A DNA stretch of 64,000 bases from a virus, in IMG/VR virus record IMGVR_UViG_3300045974_000166, positions 124,001 to 188,000 of that record; one strand, given 5' to 3'. A program made the position numbers and the translations under genes. The notes under the pieces were generated by a model. The model was not told the origin of the DNA. It saw only the letters and a program-made list of their open reading frames with translations, and searched no databases. Numbering within the stretch: position 1 is the first letter of the stretch; the number at the start of each line of letters is the position of its first letter. This document shows positions 46,588 through 55,865 of the stretch, one piece after another.

Positions 46588-46849
46588 CTATCTCTGCACT
46601 GGATGTAATCAGGTCTCAGAACTACCAAAGAAAATTGCCGATAGAGATGCCGTAGAAACTGATGCCTGTAATAGCTGTGGAGCTGTGGGTAAACTAACAC
46701 GACTCTTATCTTCAGCGACTATAGGATATTCTACTGTGGTCGCTGGTGGTTATGGGAACAAAGTGCCTGACGGCTTCAAAGAAGTACTTAAAAAGATCCA
46801 CCGAGCTGCACCAGGATCTCAAATGGACAAGACATCAACTTTCATGTAA
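46574..46849 (+). CDS. FmdB-type zinc-ribbon protein (91 aa)
   Basis: ALYDYLCTGCNQVSE ... CNSCGAVGKLTRLLS: the CxxC...CxxC layout of FmdB/regulatory zinc ribbons. Similar genes occur before phoH-like genes in T4-like phages. Confidence 0.78.
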   Translation: MALYDYLCTGCNQVSELPKKIADRDAVETDACNSCGAVGKLTRLLSSATIGYSTVVAGGYGNKVPDGFKEVLKKIHRAAPGSQMDKTSTFM

Positions 46850-46925
46850 ACATTAAATCGGTTTAGGAAGGAAAACCAAAAGTATCGTATTCTCAATTTC
46901 AAAATAACTCTAAGGGAAATACTAC

Positions 46926-47744
46926 ATGGCACGTGCTCCAGCAACACCAAGAAAATCAACTCCTTCAACACAAACAGAGCGTACAGCGAAACGCCTAGCC
47001 CGGCAACAAAAGGCATTAGAAAAAGATCTTATTAATGAAATGACCGCCAAGGTAGCACCAAATGGCGGAAAAATGGTCAAATTGGCAGACATTAAAAAAT
47101 TGTCTCCACTCACAGAAACTCAGAAGCATTTTTTCCAAGCTTGGGAAAATGGCGATGCAGATGGATATATCCTACACGGTACTGTAGGAACTGGTAAAAG
47201 TTTCATGGCAGTATATTTTGCTCTCATGGAAATTCTATATCAAGAATCTAAATTCAAGAAATTGATCATCATTCGCTCTTCGGTACCTACTCGTGATATG
47301 GGATTTTTGCCAGGTGATCTAGATGAAAAGATGGCCGTGTATGAAATGCCTTATGTACAAATTTGTGCAGAACTTACTAACAACAAGCATGCATATGAAA
47401 AGTTGAAGGAAACTGGTAAGATTGAATTCATGTCATCTTCATTCCTTCGCGGCACGACGTTCAGAGATGCTATTGTGTTAGTAGATGAAATTCAGGATTT
47501 GAACTGGCATGAAATTTCTACCGTCATTTCTCGTGTTGGTGAGAATACAATCATGATCTGCTGTGGTGATGGTAAGCAGGATGACTTGATTAAGTCTAAA
47601 AATGATGTATCTGGTTTCAGAGACTTCCTTTCTGCCACTCGGTTGATGCCTGAGTTTAGATCATTCCGATTTACTACCGAAGACATTGTGAGAAGTAGCT
47701 TTGTGAAGTCTTTTATTATTGCATGTGAGAAACTTGGACTATAG
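46926..47744 (+). CDS. phoH: PhoH-like ATPase
   Basis: 272 aa. Walker A HGTVGTGKSFMAVYFAL, then IIIRSSVPTRDMGFLPGDLDEKM and Walker B IVLVDEIQDL. PhoH proteins are P-loop ATPases with proposed RNA helicase or RNase roles and are common in T4-like phages. Basic N-terminal extension of ~45 residues. Confidence 0.9.
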   Translation: MARAPATPRKSTPSTQTERTAKRLARQQKALEKDLINEMTAKVAPNGGKMVKLADIKKLSPLTETQKHFFQAWENGDADGYILHGTVGTGKSFMAVYFALMEILYQESKFKKLIIIRSSVPTRDMGFLPGDLDEKMAVYEMPYVQICAELTNNKHAYEKLKETGKIEFMSSSFLRGTTFRDAIVLVDEIQDLNWHEISTVISRVGENTIMICCGDGKQDDLIKSKNDVSGFRDFLSATRLMPEFRSFRFTTEDIVRSSFVKSFIIACEKLGL

Positions 47745-48416
47745 ATGAAAAACTTTATTCGTTATGAAGATGTGAAACCCCAGAATTTTGAACTCTTCCG
47801 AGATGATTCTGGGCCGATAAGATACTACATTGACCCAGAAGGAAATAAGTACAGATCCGTTACTTCCTTTGTGGGTCAATTTAGTTCTGGCAAGGAAAGT
47901 ATTGCTGCATGGAGAGATGCCGTCGGACATACCGAGGCAGATAAAATCACTAAGGCAGCAGCTACTCGGGGCACAGCTATCCATTTGGCATGTGAAAACC
48001 TCCTCCTAAATAAGCCGTGGGACGATATATCTATGTTTTACAAACAAGATTTTCTTACCATGAAAAAGCATTTAGAAGAGCACGTAGATAATGTCTTTGT
48101 GCTTGAACATCAAATGTTCTCTAAGATGTTAAGTTTGGCAGGTACAGTAGATTGTATAGCAGAATATGATGGAAAACTTGCAATTGTTGACTTCAAAACT
48201 TCGTCTCGGCTGAAGTATAAAGAAGACATCAATGCTTATTTTCTACAGTGTGCTGCATATGCATGTATGGTATTTGAAAGATATGGAATTAGAATAAGTG
48301 AGTTGGTTATTCTAATGGTAGTAGAGGGTGGTGCAAATGTAGAGGTATTCACAGAGCCATCGGTCAAGTGGATGAAAGAATTATTAAAACTAACGGCAGA
48401 AGCCAATAAGGAATAA
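47745..48416 (+). CDS. PD-(D/E)XK nuclease, Cas4/RecB-exonuclease-like
   Basis: 223 aa. RGTAIHLACENLL (His), AGTVDCIAEYDGKLAIVDFKTSS (D...DxK) and QCAAYACM motifs give the RecB-type exonuclease core. Starts right after phoH. Likely DNA processing. Confidence 0.82.
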   Translation: MKNFIRYEDVKPQNFELFRDDSGPIRYYIDPEGNKYRSVTSFVGQFSSGKESIAAWRDAVGHTEADKITKAAATRGTAIHLACENLLLNKPWDDISMFYKQDFLTMKKHLEEHVDNVFVLEHQMFSKMLSLAGTVDCIAEYDGKLAIVDFKTSSRLKYKEDINAYFLQCAAYACMVFERYGIRISELVILMVVEGGANVEVFTEPSVKWMKELLKLTAEANKE

Positions 48417-48418
48417 CT

Positions 48419-49126
48419 ATGAAAATGAGAAATAACGACACAGAACAGATCATTGAACTTATTCAACAAGACAGTATGCCATCTATGATTAAAACTCATA
48501 AGCAGGCAGTTGCTGTTCACACAGTATTCTTTGATGAAGATATTGGACCTGCTTCAAAATACCGCGAGTTGATTCATCTGCTTTACTCTGCTGAAGAGTT
48601 TGATCAGTTTGTGTTTGTAGTAAATTCTTCTGGTGGAGATTTGGATGGAGCACTATCTATTATTGAAGGCATTAAAGCTTCAAATGCTACCGTACGAGCA
48701 ATCATTACCGGTAAATGTCATTCTGCTGCTTCTATCATCTCTTTGAATTGTGATGATGTCATGGTAACTGGATCTGCTCATATGTTAGTACATACTGCTT
48801 CTTATGGTGCCTATGGTTCTACCGGACAAGTTAAGTCAAATGTTGACTTCTCTACCAAGCAGATCAAGCAGATTTTGGAAAATACCTATGGTGGATTCTT
48901 GACTCCAGCTGAAATCATCGATGTTCATAAAGGTGTCGAGTTTTGGTTTGACAACAAGGAAATTGCCAAACGTCTACTCAGCAAAGTTAAATTTATTGAG
49001 GAAACAGCTGTACCTCATGCTAAGGTAGCTAAACTAAAAAAGGAACCAGTACTTCCACCAGTCAAGGAAGAAGTGAAGGTTCCAGTTAAAAAGATTCCTG
49101 TAAAGAAATCTAAGAAATCTGCTTAA
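48419..49126 (+). CDS. ClpP-like serine protease
   Basis: 235 aa. NSSGGDLDGALSIIEGI, GKCHSAASIISL (Ser nucleophile) and HMLVHTASYGA (His) fit ClpP/prohead protease-like fold. C-terminus is a Lys/Pro/Val-rich tail (KKIPVKKSKKSA). May process virion or host proteins. Confidence 0.82.
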   Translation: MKMRNNDTEQIIELIQQDSMPSMIKTHKQAVAVHTVFFDEDIGPASKYRELIHLLYSAEEFDQFVFVVNSSGGDLDGALSIIEGIKASNATVRAIITGKCHSAASIISLNCDDVMVTGSAHMLVHTASYGAYGSTGQVKSNVDFSTKQIKQILENTYGGFLTPAEIIDVHKGVEFWFDNKEIAKRLLSKVKFIEETAVPHAKVAKLKKEPVLPPVKEEVKVPVKKIPVKKSKKSA

Positions 49127-49194
49127 TACGTTGCATTGAAATTACCGCCGGTGGCTGTGAGGTCAACCGTGCTTATTGTTTGACCTGGTCCCAC
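49123..49194 (-). pseudogene. Remnant of a tail-fibre C-terminus (23 codons)
   Basis: GTG-start frame ending ATGGNFNATY, like the end of the protease-domain fibre gene just upstream (PLAGNFTAY). It is preceded by the 23-nt promoter repeat of 49188-49211. Looks like an internally deleted fibre gene. Confidence 0.5.
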
Positions 49195-49211
49195 GTTATG
49201 GCTTATTTAAT
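49188..49211 (-). repeat. 23-nt promoter-like repeat, copy 1 (late-promoter variant)
   Basis: Minus strand ATTAAATAAGCCATAAC then GTGGGA; 22 of 23 bases match copy 2 at 51930-51952. TTAAATAA resembles the T4 late octamer. Confidence 0.6.
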
Positions 49212-50415
49212 ATGCCGTGAAGTTTCCTGCGAGTGGGACAGTCTGTACTGTATAGACTGTAGCATCGCTATGCGCCGATGACATAGCATTCATGGCTGTT
49301 GTTATCATTGATATATCGATGCCATAATCAGGTCCTCCACCAGGAGTATAAAGTGCAGTTGCTAAAGTAGGATAATGTGTTGCGCCTATAGTAATCGGAT
49401 ATACTACGGGTCCACTAGAATCGCCCGAAATTATCGAACTTGTCCAATTAGTACATGTAGAGAATATTGAATGTGTTCCGATATTTCCTGTCACCCAGCC
49501 GCCATAGGCACCAAGTACACGATGATTACTTGAACCTATATTTGCCATCAAATTACAAGCAAGTGAGAAAAAAACAATATGACCAGTTTTTATGTAAGAA
49601 ATATAGTCATAAGGAAGAAAATAGTACGGAGTTATTGGTGGTTGGCCATTGTTCCAGCTTAGATAAACAACACAGATGTCGCCACCATTTACTGGGTATG
49701 TTATATCTACACAAGTTGCAGGCCATAGTACATTATTAGTGTCTAACCAGTATAGAGTTAAACCACGAAATAAACCCCCAGATTCTGCCCAATGCTTTGC
49801 ACATATAGCATGACGCGAACTAATAAGATGCATTGGATCTGACTGGCCATTAGCATTTGTGCCACCATAAAATCCCAAGGACGATGCAGCAAACACCCAA
49901 CTTGGAAATGGAGCATTTGGATTTCTCTGGAAGTTAGGGTAAGTTCCCGTGTAAGTTCTAGAATTTGCATCATTGTATGTTTTTCCAGATACCCATCCAG
50001 CAATTGTATCTAACATACTCCTTCTAAATGATCCGTTGATAAAACCGGTTATCAAATATGTTGGGGTATTTGCAGGAATATTTGTGATATATTTTGAGAC
50101 TACTATAGAACCTATGTCGTTGGTTATTAAAGTCTTAGAAGTTCCAGATGATACATAACTTACTTTTCCTAGAGAATCAACAGACGAAATACTTGGTGTC
50201 AAACTTGAAAAAGTACATCCACTTTTGCTAGGAATTATATTAAAATTTGTATTCTGAGACTGACTATTGTATGTGTCGAATGTATAATCAAGTAAACTAT
50301 TAGAACCTATATTAGAACCCACGGTGATTAGGTCATCAACTGTTGATGCATGTAGGTTCTCGAGAACAGAATAACCTCGTATTTTCACCGAGGTGCCACG
50401 TACTATGGAAGTCAT
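49207..50415 (-). CDS. Tail-fibre/virion protein with trypsin-like serine protease domain
   Basis: 402 aa from ATG 50415 (ATGA overlap with the upstream fibre gene). The C-terminal half has LISSRHAICAKHW (His), NGGDICVVYLSW (Asp) and IISGDSSGPVVYP (Ser), the chymotrypsin-fold triad. It lies in the tail-fibre operon, so it is probably exposed on the virion and may cleave surface proteins. Residues 1-120 are beta-rich with no clear family. Confidence 0.7.
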   Translation of the reverse strand: MTSIVRGTSVKIRGYSVLENLHASTVDDLITVGSNIGSNSLLDYTFDTYNSQSQNTNFNIIPSKSGCTFSSLTPSISSVDSLGKVSYVSSGTSKTLITNDIGSIVVSKYITNIPANTPTYLITGFINGSFRRSMLDTIAGWVSGKTYNDANSRTYTGTYPNFQRNPNAPFPSWVFAASSLGFYGGTNANGQSDPMHLISSRHAICAKHWAESGGLFRGLTLYWLDTNNVLWPATCVDITYPVNGGDICVVYLSWNNGQPPITPYYFLPYDYISYIKTGHIVFFSLACNLMANIGSSNHRVLGAYGGWVTGNIGTHSIFSTCTNWTSSIISGDSSGPVVYPITIGATHYPTLATALYTPGGGPDYGIDISMITTAMNAMSSAHSDATVYTVQTVPLAGNFTAY

Positions 50416-51923
50416 ACTGAGTACCAAACACTGCCGTCATTAGCAAGTATAGTACCAGAATTAACATTTGGTACTGCTTTACCGGCGGCAGGAGTTGTCT
50501 TTGATGCAGTTGCATCTACAATGACCCCTAGACCAGAAACTAAACGACTATTAATAGTAATATAAAGCCAATTTGGAAATGCGCTAACAGGTGTATTATG
50601 AAGATAGATATTAGATTCGGAACATACTTTACAACAGTTAGCCATTGTTATTGAAGATCCAGCTAATGAAATGGGTGCTGGCCCGATTAAACTGCTGTTA
50701 TTATTCAAATACAGAGAACTAGGATATGTTATCTCAGATACGTCTGGAGAACCAATAGAAATATCATTCACGTAAGTTAAATTACAACCATTGACTATGT
50801 TTAACGATGATGTCATTAAGTAACCACCATTAGAAAGTGATTCATTAGCATAACCATCAAACGTCACACCATCATGGAAAATAAGTGAATTTTCCATGTA
50901 TGGAAAATGGCCGCCTTTACTTTTAGTAATGACTACACCCACACCAAAGCCAGCAGCAGCTCCACCAAACGACACACATGTAAAACCCCCAAACCATGAT
51001 ATCTCCGGGGCCGATTCTATCCAAGATGCATTAGGATATAAACCAAATGAATCTACACCGCCCGGCGGCACACCTGCAACAGCTGTTGCATATACGTATT
51101 TGAAAGTTACTGTAGTAGAACTCAATGAATCAACTAAATATACGCCTCCAAATCTATATGATCCATGCAATAATCCAACTGGTTGACCTACAGAAAATTT
51201 ACCTATATCGATTACTGGATAAGATAAAACAAATGTTATTTTTCTTGTTGCATCAGTTGATCCTGACATGCTATATGAAGTTGTTGCGACCGCAGATGGA
51301 TTGATTGATGAACCTTGAATAAATAGCCACGGTAGAGATTTTGTCGGTTCAGTAATATAAGCTGTTCTACCTGGGGGTAGAACTAAAATTATTTTGACAT
51401 TTTCTAATGCATAACACTGCTGTAGAAAAACTATAGCAGTGTCTAATGTTGTAAAATGTGTGCCTATTGTATACGTTGCATTAGCGGTAAATAATCCTGG
51501 CTTATTATTGGCAGGAATTGTAGTAACAACAGCAGTGGGAATTGGATATGGATAGTAAACTGTTCCACCATTTGTAGAGCCGGAATATTGAACTATTGCT
51601 TTTGTATCTGTTGCTGATGCTAGTTCACCAATCCCACCAACTTGTGACAGCAGACCAGTGCCACCATAGGCACCAAGTACATCAGTTCGTGGTATTAGAT
51701 TAACTACTAATTCTGGTATAATTGTACCAGCTGAATCTCTTAAAATGCCATCATTAATACCAGAACTATTAGTTTTTAATCCAACAGAAACAAAAGTTGA
51801 TGGGGTACCTAGATTATTAAATGTTGCCCCAGAAAATCCATAACTACCTGGATTTGCTAGAACCTCGGCAGGAAAACTTCCAATACCGGTTTTTTGTAGT
51901 TGTTCTTTGTAAGATATTGCCAT
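50412..51923 (-). CDS. Tail-fibre/tailspike protein, beta-helix type
   Basis: 503 aa from ATG 51923 (GGGAG upstream); an in-frame ATG at 51935 overlaps the SD. The N-terminal KEQLQKTGIGSFPAEVLANPGSYG is shared with the GH5 fibre gene and is probably a baseplate anchor. Body is Gly/Ser/Asn/Thr-rich as in receptor-binding beta-helices. Confidence 0.75.
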   Translation of the reverse strand: MAISYKEQLQKTGIGSFPAEVLANPGSYGFSGATFNNLGTPSTFVSVGLKTNSSGINDGILRDSAGTIIPELVVNLIPRTDVLGAYGGTGLLSQVGGIGELASATDTKAIVQYSGSTNGGTVYYPYPIPTAVVTTIPANNKPGLFTANATYTIGTHFTTLDTAIVFLQQCYALENVKIILVLPPGRTAYITEPTKSLPWLFIQGSSINPSAVATTSYSMSGSTDATRKITFVLSYPVIDIGKFSVGQPVGLLHGSYRFGGVYLVDSLSSTTVTFKYVYATAVAGVPPGGVDSFGLYPNASWIESAPEISWFGGFTCVSFGGAAAGFGVGVVITKSKGGHFPYMENSLIFHDGVTFDGYANESLSNGGYLMTSSLNIVNGCNLTYVNDISIGSPDVSEITYPSSLYLNNNSSLIGPAPISLAGSSITMANCCKVCSESNIYLHNTPVSAFPNWLYITINSRLVSGLGVIVDATASKTTPAAGKAVPNVNSGTILANDGSVWYSV

Positions 51924-51929
51924 AATTGC

Positions 51930-51952
51930 TCCCATGTTATGGCTTATTTAAT
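51930..51952 (-). promoter_or_regulatory. Late-promoter-like repeat, copy 2
   Basis: Minus-strand TTAAATAA 20-30 bp upstream of the fibre gene start; see copy 1. Confidence 0.55.
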
Positions 51953-53677
51953 CTATGCTTCTTTCCAAATTGAGTATATCAAACTGCCGGCTGCAGCTCC
52001 AATTCGAGTTACTATAGTAAGAGTTAAAAAGTCTTGACTGTCACCAACAACACCAGTAATTGGTTGTATATTTCCACCAGGTGTCGGTGGAGTATAGCCC
52101 CATAGGTTCACAGTGTATACACCAGTGGCAAAATGACTAACATTCAATCCAATCTCGGCTACACCTATACTAGAAGTTTTTCCATAAGAACCATATTTTT
52201 GACCATTGGCAAGACCAGCAATGCTAAATTGAATGTTGATCACTTGGGTGCCACTTGCATTGGCTGGCCATGTTACAGTTTTAGTTGTCGTATTAATTGT
52301 CCAACCGGCCGATGTGTCAGAAACAATTCCATTTGTTGGAGTAGTATCCGTAGGTAGAGTTATGGTTGTCATTGGAGGATGATTTGAAATAACTCTTTGC
52401 ATACCTGAGACCCAAGACAGACCATCGGCATTGTAAATCTTGAAGTCTGTATTCCAATCCCATAGACTTACTGGCAATCCACTAGACAATGAAAATTGTC
52501 TGATAGACTGATAGTGTGTAAGTCTATCAGCTATTGTTGCTGTAATCTTGGCACCTGCTTCGCCGATGTACATCTTGCGGTTATGTGCTACACCCCAAGC
52601 AGCAATCGTATCAAAATTCCATGATAGTAATCTTGTACCATTGGCAGTTAGCGCAACACCAGAAGCTTGATGGGTGAAAGTAAATGGATCATACACGTGA
52701 ACAGATACACCAACATTGGCATCAGCTGGCAATATCAAATTGTTTAGATCAGTCAGATTTGCTTGTGTATATGATTCTACCCAAAGTACACGTGTAGTAT
52801 TTTTGCCACCAGTTGCTCGGATAGCTGCAACAATTGGTGCTATAGCATTTGACCATTCGGTTGAGGTTACACCGGCTGGTGTAGTCAAATTGGCGGCACC
52901 AGCCGTGCGTGGTTCAGCGTACGGTTCATTAAGCAAGTCAAAACTCAAACGACTAGACACTGCAGCATACCTAGTGGCAATTTGCACCCATATTGTCTGA
53001 AGTCGGACTAGATGCTGTGCTGCCGTATATGCAACAGTCGTTGAAGGATACTCACCCCAAGCATGTTGATTTACTAGCTGTAAGTATCCATGGAAGTCAA
53101 GAACAACTCGCTGAAACATACCAACACATTGTGTAACTAATGGATCAACATACGTCGTTAAAAATGTTTCATCAACTAGACCAGCTGCATTGGCATGTGC
53201 TGCAAAGTTAACTGGGATCCGAATGTTAGTAAGTCCACCTTCTGATACTGCGGCCGTGAGTTGTGCCGTATTGATCCAACCTCCCGGAGCACCAATGACT
53301 GGTGAATCAAGATAGTTTCCGAGGTTTAAGCCAAGACCCATATTTGCCACATACTCAGCGATCGTAGTAGGTTCCGTGAGTACTAACGTTGGGAAAATAT
53401 AATTAGTTGTTGTGGCTGGAATCAGTGATATTGTTGCTAGAGCAGCTTCGATGGCATTAAGTCTGGCGTGGACATTTGCTATATCTACACCACCGGCACC
53501 AACTACAATAATAGAAATTGGTCCAGCACCAGAAATTAATCTAATTTCTCCATTTACATCTGAGGAGACAATGCCTACGTTTGAACCGTAGGACCCCTGA
53601 TTAGATAGGACTTCGGCTGGAAAATCTCCAATGCCGGTTTTTTGTAATTGTTCTTTGAACGATAAAGTCATTTTCAT
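51953..53677 (-). CDS. Tail-fibre protein with GH5 (cellulase-type) glycoside hydrolase domain
   Basis: 574 aa (in-frame ATG also at 53671). N-terminal anchor FKEQLQKTGIGDFPAEVL. Residues ~110-430 form a GH5-like barrel: GLGLNLGNYLDSP, NIRIPVNF, VVLDFHGY, SFDLLNEPYA (acid/base Glu), VSVHVYDPF, MYIGEAGAK (nucleophile Glu) and LWDWNTDF. C-terminal ~130 residues are beta-rich. Would cut a beta-glucan-type surface polysaccharide as depolymerase. Confidence 0.85.
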   Translation of the reverse strand: MKMTLSFKEQLQKTGIGDFPAEVLSNQGSYGSNVGIVSSDVNGEIRLISGAGPISIIVVGAGGVDIANVHARLNAIEAALATISLIPATTTNYIFPTLVLTEPTTIAEYVANMGLGLNLGNYLDSPVIGAPGGWINTAQLTAAVSEGGLTNIRIPVNFAAHANAAGLVDETFLTTYVDPLVTQCVGMFQRVVLDFHGYLQLVNQHAWGEYPSTTVAYTAAQHLVRLQTIWVQIATRYAAVSSRLSFDLLNEPYAEPRTAGAANLTTPAGVTSTEWSNAIAPIVAAIRATGGKNTTRVLWVESYTQANLTDLNNLILPADANVGVSVHVYDPFTFTHQASGVALTANGTRLLSWNFDTIAAWGVAHNRKMYIGEAGAKITATIADRLTHYQSIRQFSLSSGLPVSLWDWNTDFKIYNADGLSWVSGMQRVISNHPPMTTITLPTDTTPTNGIVSDTSAGWTINTTTKTVTWPANASGTQVINIQFSIAGLANGQKYGSYGKTSSIGVAEIGLNVSHFATGVYTVNLWGYTPPTPGGNIQPITGVVGDSQDFLTLTIVTRIGAAAGSLIYSIWKEA

Positions 53678-53713
53678 TTTCTTTCAATAGTGTTGGCTGG
53701 GGGCCCCCACATT

Positions 53714-53721
53714 TATTTATA
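53714..53721 (-). promoter_or_regulatory. T4-like late promoter -10 (TATAAATA), minus strand
   Basis: Exact octamer 37 bp upstream of the GH5 fibre gene on the minus strand. Confidence 0.65.
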
Positions 53722-53782
53722 AGAAAATGATCGTTTTTGTTTGTACGGTAGATAACATAGTACACTATGTTACACTTAATAC

Positions 53783-55438
53783 TTACCGCTTTATCTCATA
53801 ACGATCTTTCCAGATGTTCTGAGTCGACTTGAATAGTGTTTCGGAAGACTTATCAAGAAAGTATGTGGCAGCTGTATCCTCTGAACTTCTTATGCTACGG
53901 CCCATGCCCTGCAGAATTTTATACAGCGTCATCTCTCTATAAATATCCCCATATGAATCGGCAATCTTTTTGACCCTAAGGTCACCAAGAGATGCGTATG
54001 GAGTCTTACAGACGATCTGATACCGAGATTCGTCATCCTTAAAGTCCAAGCCTTCAAATATAGAGGGCGACATAAGTACACCAGACCCAGTATGTTTTCT
54101 AAACGATTCTACGATCTCTGCCGAATTAGTTCCTTGTTCGTGTAGGAACAATCGGACAGACTTTGGAATCGCATTAGACAGCATCTTAGACGCATAGAAC
54201 GATGGAACTAGAATGATGCCCTTATCACCTTTGTGGTGGTCGACGATAAACTGAATCACCTTGGCCATATCCTTGAACGTCTGAGGATCTTTCATCTTTT
54301 GATAGTTCAGGTTTTCCTTACCGATAAAGAAGATCGGTTTGTTCTCTTTGGGAAATACATCTTCTGGATTGATATAAGCGGTGTCGGCAGGATCAAGATT
54401 GAAAGTCGTCTTTGCAAAACTCTTAGAAATTGTTGCTGACATGAAAAGATTGAAACGACCCAAAAGTAAATGCATCATATCTGAGACAAAGATTGGCTTG
54501 ATACTAATCTGTTTATCTACCGTATCATCAAAGACGTGGTCATAATCATGTTCAAAGAATGAAACGATAAGATCACCCAATCGAGAGAAACGAGAACCAA
54601 CCTTTCGAACTTTAATTTTAGCCTTTAGATCTGGAATCAGTGCAGCTTGGTGTGAGCAAATATCTACAATCGATTGATAGATTTTTAACAATTCATTAAT
54701 CTTTACTTTGTAATTGCTTATGTTGATTGCTCTTCGTTCTATATCCTTTTTGAACAAAACTAAATCTGCTTTTTGATTATCAGCTTTACCGTTCAGATCA
54801 TTTAACAGTGTACATAGTTTATCTAGTAGATCAACCGATACATCAATAGAAACTTGAGAGCAGAACGTTTCATTAAGCAAATGGGCCTCGTCAAAGACCT
54901 GTAGATTCCGTTCCATTAAATGTTCAGACTTGAGTTTGGAAATCAAGAAGTAAGAATAGTTTGTAATTAGATTTTGCGTCTTGTTGATGATCTTTTTATT
55001 CTGATCATACATACAATTCTTACAGTACTTGTTTTCTTCCATTTCTGAGAGTTCAGTCTTGACACAATCCTCTCCTGTAGCAAATTTGTTGCCGCGCTCA
55101 ATAAAATATTGGCAACCGTAGTTCCGAGCACCCTTTATTCGAAAGAATTTCATCTCAGGTAGATGCTTAAAAGAATCACCGTACTGGTCAATCAGTTGGT
55201 TTGTTGAGGATAAATATATTCCGGATAGGTTGGATTCGGCTACGGTTTTCATAACCTCAGCCACTACAGCTGCAATGATAGATTTACCGATACCAGTTCC
55301 TGCACAAAGAATTACATTTTTCTTTTTATCATCTAAGTAAGCCGATACTATATCATTGATGATTTCGACCTGATTATTTCTGGGTGAAAATCCTAGTACT
55401 TTAAAAGCAGTAAGAATTTCTTGATCACGATTTGCCAT
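53783..55438 (-). CDS. DinG/XPD-family helicase with Fe-S cysteine cluster
   Basis: 551 aa. Walker A LCAGTGIGKSIIAA, DEAH box FDEAHLL, four Cys between (NYGCQYF, GEDCVKTE, KYCKNCMY) as in the XPD/DinG 4Fe-4S domain, motif VI-like LQGMGRSIRS. Likely 5'-3' DNA helicase. Transcribed away from the right-hand operon. Confidence 0.88.
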   Translation of the reverse strand: MANRDQEILTAFKVLGFSPRNNQVEIINDIVSAYLDDKKKNVILCAGTGIGKSIIAAVVAEVMKTVAESNLSGIYLSSTNQLIDQYGDSFKHLPEMKFFRIKGARNYGCQYFIERGNKFATGEDCVKTELSEMEENKYCKNCMYDQNKKIINKTQNLITNYSYFLISKLKSEHLMERNLQVFDEAHLLNETFCSQVSIDVSVDLLDKLCTLLNDLNGKADNQKADLVLFKKDIERRAINISNYKVKINELLKIYQSIVDICSHQAALIPDLKAKIKVRKVGSRFSRLGDLIVSFFEHDYDHVFDDTVDKQISIKPIFVSDMMHLLLGRFNLFMSATISKSFAKTTFNLDPADTAYINPEDVFPKENKPIFFIGKENLNYQKMKDPQTFKDMAKVIQFIVDHHKGDKGIILVPSFYASKMLSNAIPKSVRLFLHEQGTNSAEIVESFRKHTGSGVLMSPSIFEGLDFKDDESRYQIVCKTPYASLGDLRVKKIADSYGDIYREMTLYKILQGMGRSIRSSEDTAATYFLDKSSETLFKSTQNIWKDRYEIKR

Positions 55439-55547
55439 GAAGGCCTTTCATTGTTAAATTGAATGGTTGATTATAATCTATTTTGAACAAAAAGTAAAAT
55501 TTTTAGCATCCCTTTATAGATCAACAACTTACACAGTCAAAAAAGAT

Positions 55548-55576
55548 TTTACATCTATAGAAATCTATGGTATAAT
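55548..55576 (+). promoter_or_regulatory. Promoter of the small RNA at 55583
   Basis: TTTACA 55548-55553, 17 nt, TATAAT 55571-55576; no frame follows. Confidence 0.75.
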
Positions 55577-55582
55577 TACCTT

Positions 55583-55805
55583 TAGAAACGCCTTAGAGTG
55601 TTCACGGCTCTCCCCTCTGTACGCCTACAGGCATGCGGAAGAAGAATCTAAAAGTACTCTATAGAATAAAAGCTAGACTACTAGCTTACCCGGAATGCAA
55701 TGGAGGGTGTACTTTACCGTGGACTAACTCTAGAGTATTCTTACACACTTATTGCTAAAGTAAGGGCATTCGGTACCCTCAGCCCTTGTAGCCCTAGCTA
55801 CTGAT
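55583..55805 (+). ncRNA. Candidate small noncoding RNA
   Basis: About 220 nt between a clear promoter and the next promoter without a useful frame. Contains the perfect hairpin AAGCTAG-ACTA-CTAGCTT (55670-55687), the palindrome ACTCTAGAGT and GGC repeats. No match to known RNAs that I can recall; ends not defined. Confidence 0.5.
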
Positions 55806-55817
55806 CCACTAAATAAT

Positions 55818-55845
55818 TTTACTTTGAATCTAAATTGATTAGAAT
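55818..55845 (+). promoter_or_regulatory. Second-class promoter
   Basis: TTTACT 55818-55823, 16 nt, TAGAAT 55840-55845, before the exonuclease gene. Confidence 0.68.
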
Positions 55846-55865
55846 AAAACAATTAAGGAAAACAT

